Positions 23,601-38,600 of a DNA stretch of 64,000 nt are shown one piece after another. Both the position numbers and the translations under genes were made by a program. Every line of letters begins with the position of its first letter. The stretch's first letter is position 1. The DNA lies in contig JASANE010027700.1 of the NCBI GenBank assembly GCA_030248225.1, forward strand, positions 17,072-81,071, read 5' to 3'. The notes beneath the pieces were generated by a model. It saw only the letters and a list, made by a program, of their open reading frames with translations. It searched no databases and was not told where the DNA came from. The stretch comes from Trileptium ribeirensis (Eukaryota; Nematoda; Enoplea; Enoplida; Thoracostomopsidae).

Positions 23601-26600
23601 TTTTCTGGGTCGACAAGGTCATTGCGAGTGTCAAAAATATTGTGTGGCAAATATTTTTCACACTTCTGCTTCGGGGGATTGTTCTCACCACTGAATTCTA
23701 GAAGCCAATTAAAACCAACTATTCAACTATTTTTTCCTGGAATTAAATTTTTAATTCCAGAAAATGATTTTTGTAAAAATTTTTGTCAAGTTGATATGTC
23801 AACTGAAGTTGTTTTTACCAGGTGAAGCCAAAAATTTTGGCGGGCGCTCCAATTTTGCCAGGGGCATCGAAACATCCTATCTCATCACTTTGGAGAAGCA
23901 AACTCGTGTTTTCAGCCCTTAAATTAATTGAGACTAGCAAACTGTCGTTTACTTAACAACGCCAGGAGGGTCAAGGTTTTCAATGGTATAAATTTTGCTA
24001 TGGACTTATAGCGCCTATAAATAATCAGCCATAAAATTTCCAAATTTTTATGTCGGCTCGGTAACAATTATTAATTCGAAGAAGGTCAATTATGACTTAT
24101 GGATTGCCTAACAATGAGTTTGGCTCTTCATAATGGCATAATTTAACCCCGAGATAGCGAAATTTATATGTTTATATGTATATTTTTATGTTGGTCCAAT
24201 AAATTAAAGTTTACTAAACAAGTCTGTGAGGGTTAAGTTTACATTTCGAATGTTCGAACTTTTATTTTTCATCTTCGGGTATCTTCTTTCCATAAAAGCC
24301 AAATTTAAGTGAACAATCACCAAATTTTTATGTGGCTCATGTTTGAAGCTTTTAAATTAATGTCTGGCTGCTCCACCGGGTTTGAATCTATCAGGTGGGA
24401 CTACCATCCCGCCCCCTCCCCGCGTCCATTGGGGGCAGCCCAACCATGGTAACGTGTTTTCAGAACGGGGGGTTGACAAATATGGGTGCGCCCCCAACCT
24501 CCCGGTTCAAATTGTTTTGTTTTGTACTATTGTCTTCATATTTGTGGTGATTTCTGCTCAAATTGTGAGGTGTTTCTACACCATTCGAGGCTGCATTTAC
24601 AACATAGTTTAATGAATAATAAATTGTACTAAAATTTTCATGGTTTAAAAACTTGAGCCATCTTTAACGTCATTTTCTCGGTTAGTAATCAATACCTGAA
24701 CGACAGCTGATGAATTCGGAGATGGCCAAGTACAATGTTTGTTTAATGGAATCATTATAATTTTTACCCTACTACGACACCGCTCCGTTAATACCTTAAC
24801 CAACCCCAACGCGGCCGAATTGTGCTGCCAACTCCTGTTTTCAGCCCTTAAATAAACTTTAGGTAGAGAGAATGGTATTTCGCAGGCACTAGGTGGTGGA
24901 ACATAAAATAAATTTTTGCTCGGTTTAAATATTTTGGTGCCTATAACCTCCAATAATGCGTGGGTCTACTTTAGGTGCTTACACCTGGGTTATTGTTTGT
25001 CAACGCAGTTCACGATCGCAAAAGCGATGGACGCTAACAAATCACGATTTTCCCTTATGTACGCGTACACGATTTGCGATGCAGAAACGCACAGGCCCTG
25101 CCCGCGATCAGTATTCAGCTATTTAGCATCGCATTTTTCTGACCGCTTACAATAATGCAAACGTGATTACCAGTCACGTGTTTCTTGTATACTATAATAT
25201 AGCATTGCTGTCTGATTCTGAATGTCATTTTGATGAACGCGGACAAACGTGCGAAATGGGGAAATGTGCGCCAACGCAAATTCCATTCCTATATCGCAGA
25301 GCCCATATTCGCGTTTTTAAAAATACGAATACCATTGGAAAACATGTGAATGCTATTTTCTGCCCGAATTAGTTCGTGATTTTGAGAAAACCTGCAATAA
25401 CCAAATAAATGAAAACATTCCAGATTTTGGAAATCGGGTTCATCTATCGGAAAACTCTTCAAACGTCATGAAAAGATATAATATAGTCACTGGAATGTCC
25501 ACAGTACTCCGAAAAGTGGGGGGACACTTCGCGTGCCCTATGTTCATTCTCGGGGAAAATTTCAAAGTGGCGTAATAAATTTTGCTTTAAGTTTTACTGC
25601 CGGGGATGTATTTTCAATCTATGAAATAACGCTTTAGCATTAGAAGTAGTGGAACTTAGTATTAAAAAATACGTTGCATGCTAAAAACATAAATTTTCTG
25701 ACAAAAAAGTTGTTGGATGTAGTTGAACTTGGGGTTTCAGTCGAGTTGGTGGGGACTCACATGGGGGAATTTCACTAACATGTCGCATTTGGAAAATTTG
25801 GAGTCCTTATCCCCAACTGTGGACAAACCAGTAGTCAAGTTGAACTGTAGATAGCAAAGTTATCGTATCTCCAGTGTGCTTGATAGCCAAATAGGGGCTC
25901 ATTGTAAGGTAAAACTCGCAATATTCCAAAATTCGAAAAATAGTTATTCGTGGCAAAGGGTAGACATACCATATTCGGGCCAATAGCGGCCCGCGGATTG
26001 GTTGATTCTGTCTCTGTTTTTCGATGCGGACACTGGCACTCGTATGGTCAGATTTTATAAAGAACCTTTAAAAACCTATGTTTTGCCATTTTAACCCGAA
26101 GGATAGGATCGGAGCTGTTCGCGTTCAACTAAAGGGCACACGGTCGTCACTTTTGCTATTTAACAAGATAAATTTATCAAAATCCATCCATCCGAAAATG
26201 ACTTGTAAATGACAGTGACAGACAAAAAAGAAATTTTCATTGTTTTTACCCCTAGCGCCCTCCGTGGAAATTTCGTTCGATCCTTTTCAAATAGAGTAGT
26301 TCCATTTTATAATAATCTAGCAAAGCAAACTGCATTATAAACCACTGCCATTAAACACCCAAAACGGATGGATCAACATGATATACTGCTTTACGTGTTT
26401 GTCTCAAGCTTTGAACCGTTGGTTTTGGCGAACCCTTTGTGTCTTATCAGCATTTAGAAATAAAATTTCGTTTTGTTTGCCAATACTCATAATTTTGTAG
26501 GTCTGCTTAGCCAAAATAGAACATTCACTTCTAAGCGGTGTAACATACACTTGTTTTTGTTATTTTAGCGACTGAATGACAATTTAGGTTTGCCGTAAGG

Positions 26601-29600
26601 GAGTCCACGTTTTGCTTTTTTCGATCTTTTAGTGAGAGAAATAAGATCAAAGGACGACGTGAGAGAATATTGTAAAAAATCGTATTTCCATAGGGCAGGG
26701 AATAGCCGGAGCCAGCAACTGGAACCGGAACCTAGTTTTTGAAACTTATGTGTAATAAAACAGGTGAAGGAAGAAATATAGATACGTACTGTGGATTTAA
26801 AATGTATTAAAAATAAATTTTACATTAAACTTAATGTGTTGCGATGACATTATTACTTCTCTGTAACTTTGTAGAGGCTGAGGAAGCTAAAGTTTTATTT
26901 ATAGATCAAGATGCTGCTTTTTTGAACACCCAGAGAAAAAATGTCTTATGCTGTACATGCTTGCGTAAACTGCGTCAAACTGAATGTTCTTATAACACAT
27001 GGACCGTATAATGGACAATTTCACTCTGTCTCCAATCGCACCCCTTTACTATACATAAGTTTGTTACCTGTTATTCCGTTGGAAGCATGAAGTTATTCTT
27101 TTATATGGTTCTAATAGACAATAAAAAGATATATGCTATAATTTTTTGATCGTTGGCCAGAGACATTGTTCAGCCTAGCGTTGGGCAACCAGTGCCCATC
27201 AATTAGACGATGATTTTCTTATCAAAGTGCTATAAATGACACAAGCTTTGATACTACTCGCGCAGTTTCAATACATGCTGTTCGTTCTCTAGAACGCAAT
27301 TTCTGGGTGCTTTGCAGAATGTTACGTTACTCCAATGTAGACTGATAAAAAAGTTTACAAGAGCACTGGCTGTTGCTTGACGCAGATTATATTACCCAAT
27401 CATACAGCTAAGTACTTCAATAATCCATACTCATCTGTTATGTGTGTCAAGTTGAACTTGTTCAATTCAAACATATACCTCAGATTTCTGGACGGGTAAA
27501 CTGCTACAAGCATCCGCATAGCTTTGTTCTGCTAACAAACTCCTGCCGGATTAATATGAAAAATTCTCACTGAAATTGTGTCCTGCTTACTTCTCATAGG
27601 GCAATTTGATCAGTCAATCTTTCATATTGTTTGGTTGTGTTGGAACTTGATCATTGCCTGTATATAACATATGTTTGGACCACAGATGAAGCAACAAATA
27701 TGGACGATTTTAACTTGAATTCCGGTTCCGGTATGTGTTTTGCCTTTTGCTGGAACCGCAACCGTAGCACGATTTTAGCCGGAACCGGAATTCCGGTTAG
27801 TCCCTGCCTTAGACTTTCTGCTTGTTTTGAGTGAAATAACAGCTTTCCAAAGGGGTTTGGTTTACTGCTTGTTTTGAATAGTCAGTGATGTAACAAAGGG
27901 CACCGTTATGACAGAACCAGCATTTTTCTGTTTATAACAAACCTATAAAATTGAGCAAACAAACAAGCACATTTTAGAGCTGATTTTTACGATGACACTA
28001 ATTAATAGCTTTCGGACTCTACATCGATTCATTTTTTTAATTTTCTAATTTATTTCACGTGTTTATTTCCATAATCTGCTCTGTTTTATCCCTATTTAAT
28101 GCATAATTATAGGATTTCGACTATCGAATGCTAAGTGCATGAACGTTGTCGAATTATGGAAAAAGAATATTAGCCATTCGAACATTGTGCAGTTTCGGGA
28201 AGTGTTCACGTCGAAAGCTTTTGGCAGCGAGAGCTGTTAGTTTTTGTTACATTTTCTCCGTGTTTATTTTTATATTATATATTGGCTCCTCTATAGTAGG
28301 GAAAGAAGGAGCTAGCAAATTGGAATTTCTCGGTTGCCAAATGGTAGCCGGGGGTAGTAATTGAAAAATATCAAAAACCTGGTTTTTACATCAAATTTAA
28401 AAATATGATTTTTAGGGCGTGTGTGGCGGATTTGGTGGTGGCAAATTTTTTGGGGCTGAAGATTGGCTGTTCGCTGAGAAACTAGTTTCAATTGTTATGA
28501 ATGTTCCAAAATACTGTCAAAATTAATTTTTGATCAGTTTATTTAATCCTTCCGTGCGATCGTGCCATTGAAGCGTACCTTTGCTTTGTTTCCTTGTGAT
28601 TAATTTTGCACATCATGGCAGCTGATTTTTCAGTTATCGTATCGTTTTGGTGCAGCTAGCAGAGCAGTAAAGTAGTTTTAAGCACAACAAGCAGCTGAGT
28701 TTACTATAAAACAAGGGGCGTTTTATGCGGAATAGTAATCTAATGAACAGCCAACACTTTCGGAGTCATCTCTAGTTATGACCGACAGTGCAATTTATTG
28801 ATTTGCTATCGGCATAACACATCTACCTGCTAACTCGCAACAGTTAATATTAACATAAGACCACGCTTTATATAGTGTGCACTCTAATTACATTTAGTGG
28901 ACAGGTTTCTGTATGGTTACTACTGAATATTATTGTCGTAAATTACTGTAACAACGCTGTTGAGGGTTTTGAGATATCTATAAGTCCCGTATGTGGTCGG
29001 TCAGTCAAAATGAAAGTGAAAACAATGTATTTTTTGCAAAATACAGTCACAAACAAAAGTTAGTGTGCAAAAGACGGAAGCAGACTTGTAAAACCTGGCT
29101 AGTCCAAACCACGGAAATTATAGCCTGGGGCCCCCTGGCTCACCTGCCGGGGGACAATTTTTTTTGCCCAATTTTGTCGCGCTTAGATGTTTATTTTTCT
29201 CAGCAGGAGGCTTTGAGCCTGGGGCAGCCGAAAATGCCGGGCCTCCCGCCCCCCCCACTTTGGACTGGCCAGAAGATTGAGTCTGTCAGCGTCCGATGCA
29301 ACATCGTCTTCCCGTGTTCATATGAATTGCGTTCGTCCGTGTCTTCGTAATCAGCGTCTGCGGTTAGACGTACCTTTGCCCATGAATAATAGTTAAATTC
29401 TAATATAATTAAATTTTAGTGTGATTCTATCCATTTAATATTTAATTCCACCCATTACTTAATATTTAAACATTATACACGAAATGTACTACGTATACAG
29501 TTTCTGGCATTTTTAAATTATAACTTATTAACAGTAAGGACACAAGACTGAAAAAAATGTGTGGGATTGTGGTGGGATGGGGCGTAGTATGACCGAAAAA

Positions 29601-32600
29601 ATCGTAACCCGTAATCGTAATGGGAGAACGTAATGCCGTGTTACTATGAATTTATTTATATAAGTAACATTATGCATGCTTGGTAGATTTGCGAGAGATC
29701 GGCCTACACCGTACCTCGGACAAGTTTCTGCTGTATATACATTATTGAGTTAGTTGGTATATTACCGGAGGTGGGGACCAACTGCGTTGCCGTACCCGCA
29801 CTCAAGCGCCCTCCCCCTCTGTTTTTCTGGCGGAGTCGTTCCACATCTCCTGGTGTTACTTTTGTTTGCAGTAAGCCAGCAAAAGTCTCATACATGTCTT
29901 ACAGCCGCATTTTGTTGCAATCATATTTTGGCATAGGTTTGGTTTTAATGTGTAATTATTTTTAGCGCTAATATTTGTTTACGATTTTCACGCTGGTGCC
30001 GAAACCTTGAAATCGCGACATTTTGGCAATTCTCTTTTGACATCGCCTCTTGGCAGTGGTGCTTCAGCGAGCAGTGGTAGATCAACGGCAGGGACAATGA
30101 TTAATGGCTACGGACCACACCATGATCCGACCACGGATGCTAATAACCTACTTCACCATCTTAAGCGTAGGTTTTACTAACTTTTAGCATTTTCTTTGTG
30201 CTTGTAAATCACGAAGCGGGGAGGTCTGATCGAGTGTGGCTACTCTGCTGTTATTGAGCATCTTCGTGTTCGAAATTCACGTCAATAAGACTGCTGAAAG
30301 TCCCATGATAGCAATACTCTGGCAGGACTCCAATGACAATGCTACGATCATTTTAGTCATAATTATATTAAAGCCGAAGACCTCTTCATTTCTTTTCCCA
30401 TCATCATCCCAATGAACAAAAACGAGAAACAAAAATTTTTTATAATTATAAAGCACAGATTTTAAGAAAAATTAATATTTAAAGATTGACTTTTCCGTAG
30501 TAGGGCGCTTAAGACTTGCCTTATTTGATGCATATCACGCAAATACAACTATTTTTTCGTATTTAGAAATCCCGAAACAACGATGATCTACAAACATCTG
30601 TATTGAAAAAGTGACGAAATCTAATAACTTTTAGTGCGAAAACATACAAAATTTAAACTTTGCCTCTAGCAAAGTTATTGGTTTCTTTTGGCTCAGTATT
30701 TGAACTTTGAAATTTCACAAACATTTTTGCAGGCATACTAAAGAATTTTTATGTTTATTATTAACAATGTGTGTGTTTTAACCAGTTTTCGTGTTTTTGC
30801 GTATTAATGTTCGGAAATGGCACATTATTGGGCCCTGCCTTTTCCAAAACCTCCCGATTGTTGGGCTCCCTTGGAAAAATTTCGGCTCCTGGTAACAAAA
30901 TGTCCCTGACTTGACTTTCCTTGTTATAAACGCCGTAAAAACTTACTTTCTTTCACGGCAAAAAGAGAAATTGCAGCAACGTACTATAAGTTATTGAATT
31001 CGGAGATGGAGAAGCGCTAGCTTCGGAATGGAAGAATTATTCTCACTAGGTCGCACTATGGCGAAGAAGATGGGCGTCCGTTTATTTTTTTCTTTGTAAA
31101 CAGGACTTCGTTATCTCAACATAAACCGATATGGATGTGTGAGGTCTGATATCAAAGCTAAAATACTCTGGATGTGCCTTTTGGAAGTTTTATTACGATT
31201 CGACACTCCCAGGTCCCACCACAGGGGTCAAAGTGGGGATCCCAGGGGTACATGGTTAAAATGGGTCATTTTTGCTCATAACTCGGCAACCCTTGAGCCG
31301 ATTTCAATCATTTTGAAATATGTGTCCTAAGAAGCTTTATTTAAGGGTATATAAGACATTTTGGTCTGATCCCTATGGGGCATAGGGGACTTTAGCAAAT
31401 AGTCAAATTTCCAAAATTTTGGTCAAACTTTGTCGAGGTGTAGCTATGTAACTACTCAAGCCATCCGAGCGACATTTGGTATGTGTGCGGGGCTACCTGT
31501 AGGTGTCAACAGATTTCTAGGAACGAACCCTGGGTCAATTGGTATTTGAGGCCAAAGCTGTGCCCGACGCCATATATAGTCATCTGTGGCATTACCGCTT
31601 CTAACGGTATATTAATAGATTATAAGTTCATATGGGTTTTCATGGGTTTTTGAAATCATTTTGGTTTCAAATCTTCAATTTATTTAAACGTATCTCTTCG
31701 TGTAGAGATAGTTATATGAATGGTCGAGACAAGGCGAGTGGTGTGAAAGGGGACGAGTGTCATGCGGTCTGGTGGAACAAATTTTGTTTATGTTTTCTGT
31801 GCTACTGTGCTTTTGTTAAGATTCTGATATATACATAGATTACATAATCACGATTCGTAAGCAGTTCTGAGGTAGAGTTAACCCTGGTAGGGTGCGTAGA
31901 TATCTGGCTATCAGTTTTGCTGCATCTATGCCTAATTGAACAGCAGATTAATAAATATTTTTTGTTGAGTTACATCTTTGCCTCGTAACAGGAATATATT
32001 TTTAGTGAGTTGTTCCACTGTATGTTAACGTTACAGTTTCTCATTTCTCTGAATTCATACACTTGGCATGTCGCCAAGATTCTAGCACAATAATGAAACA
32101 AAGTTTTAGATCGAAGAATATATCCTGGAGCTACTGCTTGACATCAGAGGAACGATTTTCTGGTATAACATTCTTGTAACCAGACTTTGATCGGCAAGAA
32201 GAGTACATTTGGTTTTGCTTGTAGTGTATTGTCAAAAAGCACACTATTGCACACCAGTGTAATAGGTTGCCTCTTTATCGGGCTTCCTGCGATATTGTAG
32301 TAACAGTGATCAAAACCATCATACATTGCTAAATTTTTGCGCAGAATGCCAACGATCAGATGATGCTAAATCACCTCTGTAGCTATTCTTTGTCAATATT
32401 CTAAGAAATTAGCACATGTAAGATATACTACAAAAGGTGCCAAACTAGTGACCAATATTATGTAAACTTGTCTGCTAGAGATAGATCATCCTGTTTCTTA
32501 GTTACTGTATTGATGCAGATTTATATTATTAAATAAACGAAGCTTATGTTTTCTGTAGCTCATGAACGGATGGGCTTATATCCGAAATTTTATACGATAT

Positions 32601-35600
32601 ATTAGTTGCGCTTAATGTAGCAACTACTGTAAGATGTGCACAGAGATAACGAAAAAGACGGATTAAAAAATTATTGATTCTAAGTTAGAATCATTTCGCT
32701 AGACTAAAATATAACGAATTCAATCTGTGTAGAAACAAATCGAGTAGATTCAAATCAAAATTTCTTGAACGGATTCAAGTTAAATAATTTCTACTTCAGC
32801 CCATGTGCGGCCAACTTTATATATTAATGGAATCAAACCAACATTGTTTTAGAATTAATGCTATTGCTCATTTTACAAGAAAAATTATTGCTCTTGCTAC
32901 TAGAATGAATTCTACTACCGTTTAGACTTAATTCTGCTCAATTTTATTCTAGCAGCCATTTTCTAATTATCGATTTAGCTAGAAACTAATCTAATTTGAA
33001 CACATTCTAGTATAGCGGAATCAAATATATTTGAATAGGCTCAATTTTGAATAATTTCTGCTAGAGTTAAATTCAGAATATACTTTATTCAAGACATGGA
33101 ATTGATTCTAGCCCTCAATTTTACCATCTAGCTGCACAAACCGTCGGCACATATTGTTGAAAGCATTTATGGAATCCAGTGTGTAGTGAGTGAAAGCGAA
33201 CAATTTTTACTAGCTTTATAGTGGTGATATTTAAACAATGTGCGTTATTGGGTTTCGATGACACGCATAACTCAACTTTCTATCTTGATGGATTGATTTG
33301 CACGGCACCTCATTTAAAAGCCTGCAATTTCTATTTTTAGCCTGCCTTTTAGTTATGCGCGAAATCGGATTCAAACTTCTTCCTTCTGAAAAAAAGTGGC
33401 CCAAGTGATCGGATCCAGAAGGATCGGAAAAAACCACGTTTTTTATTGTATCTCAATAACCGGTTAAGATATCTGTGTCAAGTTGGGATCATTTTAGCGA
33501 GCATATAAGTTCTATTGGACTATAATGCTTGGCTACGCTGCATTGTGACCACTTGGGATTTGTGCTAAGATGAGTTTTTAAATCAGCCCATGAGTCCAAA
33601 ATACAGGAAAACGGTAATATTCAAGTAACAGCTCGAACTATAGGTTTTTGGTATTATGTAGAACAATTATTTCTCTATATATGTGCCCAAGATGCACTAC
33701 TATTGTCGTTATTTCGCGACAGGATTGGCTCAAAATTCTTTTAGACCCAAAATCCACGAAAACAGCAATATCACCGTCGCCGTCCGAGCTATGGGTGTTT
33801 ATGGTATGATTTTATAGAGCATCCTCAATAAATCTGCGCATTATGAGATGATATTGTTGCTATCTACGCTGCCTTTCTGCATCTGATCAAAGTGGGTTTT
33901 TGATGAGACAAAACATATGAAAACAAATATATCCACATCTTCTTGAGCTTTATGGATGTTATCGGTCTTGTTTCGTAGAGCAATAATTCTTTGTGTAGCA
34001 GCACAACGTAAATACGGGAGTATTATATCTTCAAATATTCAGGCTATATTATATCATGGCTGATATTAGGTTCGATTTGTAAGTTGAGGAAGGATATAGC
34101 TGTGTACGTCTCCGTGTTGCAAAATCAACAGTACAAAAGTGAATAAAAGCAACTATAACAAAAACAACTAAAACGCCGTTAGTGTCTCCGTTGGTACAGT
34201 AGCTTGAATATGTTTGGATGTATTTGGATTAAATTTTGTCAGTGTTTCTACCTGTAATCATAACATCGTCCAAACTATAGAATAGCTAATCCATGTCTAA
34301 AAACACCATCATGGATAAAGATTTGTGTTCCCACGTTATAATTGCGTTAGAATCTGACGTGCCCCAATGGTTCCTCGACCCAAAATTCGAAAATTTGTTC
34401 TGACATTCTGGGCGGCTGAAAATTTTCACTTAGGGGTTTTCGGACATGGGAAACTAATTGCCGGTGTGGGTTTTGCTCTGTGACCCATTGTTCCATGGGT
34501 ACTGGGGTATTTAGCCTCCAAGGTTCGGGGTCAGAGAGCAAAATAAAGGGTTTTTACCTCATTTTACTACCTTTCACGGAAGCAAGGGTATTTTTATCTT
34601 AACTTTGGAATTTTTTCTCCGATTGGTTCTGTTGTATAGTAAAATGATAAATGCCGATGCCTCTTGTTCGTTTTTTGATCAAGGCTCCGGTTCATAGGGT
34701 TTGAGGTATGGCACCCCCGTGGTTCCTTGACCCAAGATTCGAAAATTTGTTCTGACGTCCTGGGCGACTGAAAAGTTTTACTTGGGTGTTTTTCGGACAT
34801 GGCAAACTCATTGCAGGTGTTGATTTTGCTCTACGATCCAAGGTTCTATGGGTATGACGCCGCCATGGTTCATTGACCCGAAATTCGTAATTTTACTGTT
34901 ACGTCCTGGGAGGTTGATAGCTTGCACTTGGGGGTTTTGGGGGCATGGGAAACTTATTGCCGGTGTTAGTTTTGTTTTAACTTAGTGCGGTATTGCGTGA
35001 TATCCACATATAGCATATCGACGCATGCTAGCGAGAGCTGATTGGCTGGTATCACAAAAGGCGTTGCTGTACCCATGCTTCGCTAATCTTCTGCAATCTC
35101 GAATAATCAGTAATTAATATGTGTTCTGTTAATTAATTCTGTTTGCGAACTTCGTTTTTGTTTATGAAATTAGTCATACTGCTAACCTACATTACGAGCT
35201 AGGTGGCCACATCTTCGGGCGTTTCATTATTTTGAATGTTTCGTAATGTTATATTGAGCATTGTTTGTTCACTAGGCTATTTTTATTTTCCGTTTTTCTT
35301 TGTTTGCTGGAAGCTGATATTTAAAACTAAAAGTCCTTTGGAATTATATCTTCCATGCGCATAATAATGTGCTTTTGGTACACCGGTAGGGAGTTTAGTA
35401 GCCTGGAATTTCGTCCCACTGTCTGCTGTCCGCAACACTATCCACTGTTTGAAAAAGAACATCCTGCTACACAATTTATATTGTCAGTAAAACAGTCCTC
35501 TTGCTCATGAAACAACCAGTAATGCAAGTCATACGTAAACCTAGCGCAAAATCAAGATTTTGCTGTACACATTGTTTGTACTGAAATTTTTTTATTTTTC

Positions 35601-38600
35601 GCTATGTATAATGTTAGCTTTCCAGGCGTTGATGAATGCTATGTCGTATCTAGTTCGTCAAAAAGTGACTAATTTCAACTTTTATAGCTTACTAAGTTTT
35701 ATCTGGTTCCAGTGTCTGTAAACTATGTATAAATGTATTCTACACTTATACTGCGTATTATCCATGTTAATATTTATATATATGCTATATTGTGTGTTGG
35801 ACTTTTAGGGGCTCCGCACGCCAAAACAAATCCACTTCTTCCCGAACCGCTCATCTGGTGTTATATTGTACAAATTTGTTCGGCACTCCGTGCAATACAT
35901 TCTGGTGGACTGGCAGCACGAACAATCGACCCGTCGAAAATAATACTTGTCGGAAAATCAAAGTATTTGCGTTATTGTTTGCTTGTTTAGTGATGGTATT
36001 CCTAACTGTCGAATCAATTTATTGGCAGTTAAGACACTATCTTAGTTCACTTTTGCTACTACGGATACTCGGGGTATTGTATTTCGTCATTTTTATCTGA
36101 TTGTAAAGGAATAAAATTCCAGTTGAAATACTTTTTGGAAATTAGTGATGTAACCGGCCCCTGACTGCTAGATAGCATGCAGTGGTGCAATACATTTTTT
36201 CATAAGAATGCGTAGCGAGATCTTTTCTAGATTGATATATAGTCTTAGACATTTCCGACTCATGTTCTAGCAAATGATTAGTGAAATAGCCATCATCGTT
36301 TGTAAATTACATTACACAGTTTTATTAATTTTACATTAGTATTTTGCGGTATGTAGAGCCGTAAATTTTAACTGTATGTAATTTATAAGCACTGTGCCAA
36401 AAACAAATTTGAAATGTTTTATAAATCTGGTGACAGATGCGAGATTTGAAATTGTTGTCTAGGCGGTTCAGTAATGAAATATCGGTAGGACGAGAGAAAA
36501 TTTTGTGGGTATTTTGGAAATTAATTTGTTAATTTGAATTTTATTAAATATAAATAATGTACAGGCATCGTTACCCAAAACCGATTTCACAAAATCCGCA
36601 TTTAGCTTGCTGCAAGTTTGTTGTATTTTAATTTTCGTGGGCTAAAAGCTGTGTACGGCACGTTTGACAGATGTCTTTACCGCTGGTGTTATACAAGTAT
36701 TAAAAACTAAAATGCCATAAGAAACTAAGTAAAAGCTGTTCCAATGCTCTCAAACTAGTGTATTTAAAATGGATGCTGGACTTGTCGGTAAACGATTAGC
36801 TCCACGTGAAGTTGCAATCCTTGCGCTTATTGTGAGTTAATAGCTGTTTTATTTAATTTTTGAAGTTGACTGGAGAATATGTAAACTAAGTTTGGAATTT
36901 TAGCGTTATTTTGTGGTGTTCGCCACACTTGTATTGGTGCACGCTTGCACATTGATACAGTTTAGTTTCGTTTCATATCAAATACTGTGCTGTCTTTCAG
37001 TTCTGCTGTCTAGGTTGAACGAGACCCGCGCCGCTATTCTGGATCCAGTTCCTCCCGAGCTTCTGCTGAATGGTTTTTATATTTTATGGTACTATTGCTG
37101 GGTGTAAATGGGCCAGTTTAACCTTTGCTGCTATGATACATTTCCCTAATGATGTTAACTGGATTATTCTTATATTTTGCTGCTGTATATTACAGAACTC
37201 TATTTTGTATTTCAGTGTTTTCATCTCTATGTAGCTGTTTTAGTTTCAAGGGTATAACGTGCTACAAAGAAGCTTCTTCAGCTATACATTGTCGTTGTTT
37301 TAGTTGAGTTTAGCCTTGTTAAAACAGGATGTATCACGATCCGTTTTAACAAAACGACGTGGTTTCCAGTACTAATTTTCATGAACGATCAGGGTGAGCC
37401 TCTAGAAACTTTCAGGGGATGTATTTTTGGAATGTGGTCAACTTTAAAGTTAACATAAACTCTTAATCCCTGGTTTTTGTTGCGTCCGATCTTTATTTCT
37501 AAACTGGGTGGTCACCGTCAAATTAATAGTATTCCTGACCAGCCCGGATAGATCTGTTTAATAAAACAAAACCAAGATGGTGCTGAAAACTTGACCCAGC
37601 TATTATATATGGCCTGCAGCATTCCTTCGTCAAATTTAAAATAATAATGTTTCTTGTATGTGTTACCGCAATGCACAACTGCAAAAAATTTTACTTTGCG
37701 TGTTTACTTTCAAGAGTGATTTTGGTGTAAACGTGTGCCTTTATAGCCTACAATACTTTATAATAACGTTACCATAGAGACGAGGATTTGGGGTCTGGGC
37801 TCGGCTCTGATCCAGAGCCGAGCTGATCATGCTACGCCTAAAGAGCCGGACCTCACTCTAAAATCATTTTTTGAGATACCGAGCCGAAACTAGTATTTCT
37901 ACACAAGCTAGGGTTGCTCTTAAAAGCTCATTTCTAAAGCAACAAACAACTGATGTACAAACAAGTAGTCCGCCAATTCCAAGAATAAACCAAAAAGTTA
38001 CACCAGTATTGGTTCTTAACAGCTCTAAAAGAAACTATAATTGAAACACAATGAGCGAAGCGTTCCGAGTTCCCACTTTGGGCGCTAGGGAGAAAGATCC
38101 TGAAAATTCGTTTTTGTATGTTTCTGTCATGCATAACTCACCTTCGAGTAGATGGATTTCGATTCCGTTTTTTACTCGATAGCAAAAGTTAGGAGGACGT
38201 GCCCTTAACTTGAACGGGAACAGCTTCGGCTGCATCTTCGTTATCAAAATGGCAAAACAGATCTTAAGACTTTTTGCCAAATCTAGCCATACGGGAGCCA
38301 GTCTTTCGCAACACATCTCGCGACACAGGCTTCGCATTGAAAAACCAAGAACACCATGTAGAACCAGCTCATCGAGACCACCACTTTTTTGGGCAACCAC
38401 TGCCTGGGCTGCTGTGCGCCTGAATATGCTTCGTCGACCCTTTGCCTGAAACATTGATTTTTCAAATCCCGGCATGCTATTATGTGCTTTACCTAACAAC
38501 GAGTGTCTGTTAGGTCATAAAGTACACTCAGTACGGTGGTTTACCCTATTTCCAAAATGTAGTATGTTTTCATTTGCTTGGTTGTTTATTGCTTGCAGGG

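Noticed and set aside
23508..23825. C-terminal 106 codons of the long ORF that carries the second LINE reverse transcriptase
   Set aside because: Similarity to RT stops at about 23507 and the rest is AT-rich unrelated sequence, so it is a read-through and not a fusion protein.
36904..37107. Reading the 36904 block as the missing PAN3 exon
   Set aside because: Translation in the frame required by the 35970 phase meets a stop and shows no match to the expected PAN3 segment; it fits better as exon 2 of a separate candidate gene.
38035..38499. A 154-codon minus strand ORF
   Set aside because: It lies entirely in the composite repeat family Q; the other copies do not keep this frame open, and there is no domain.
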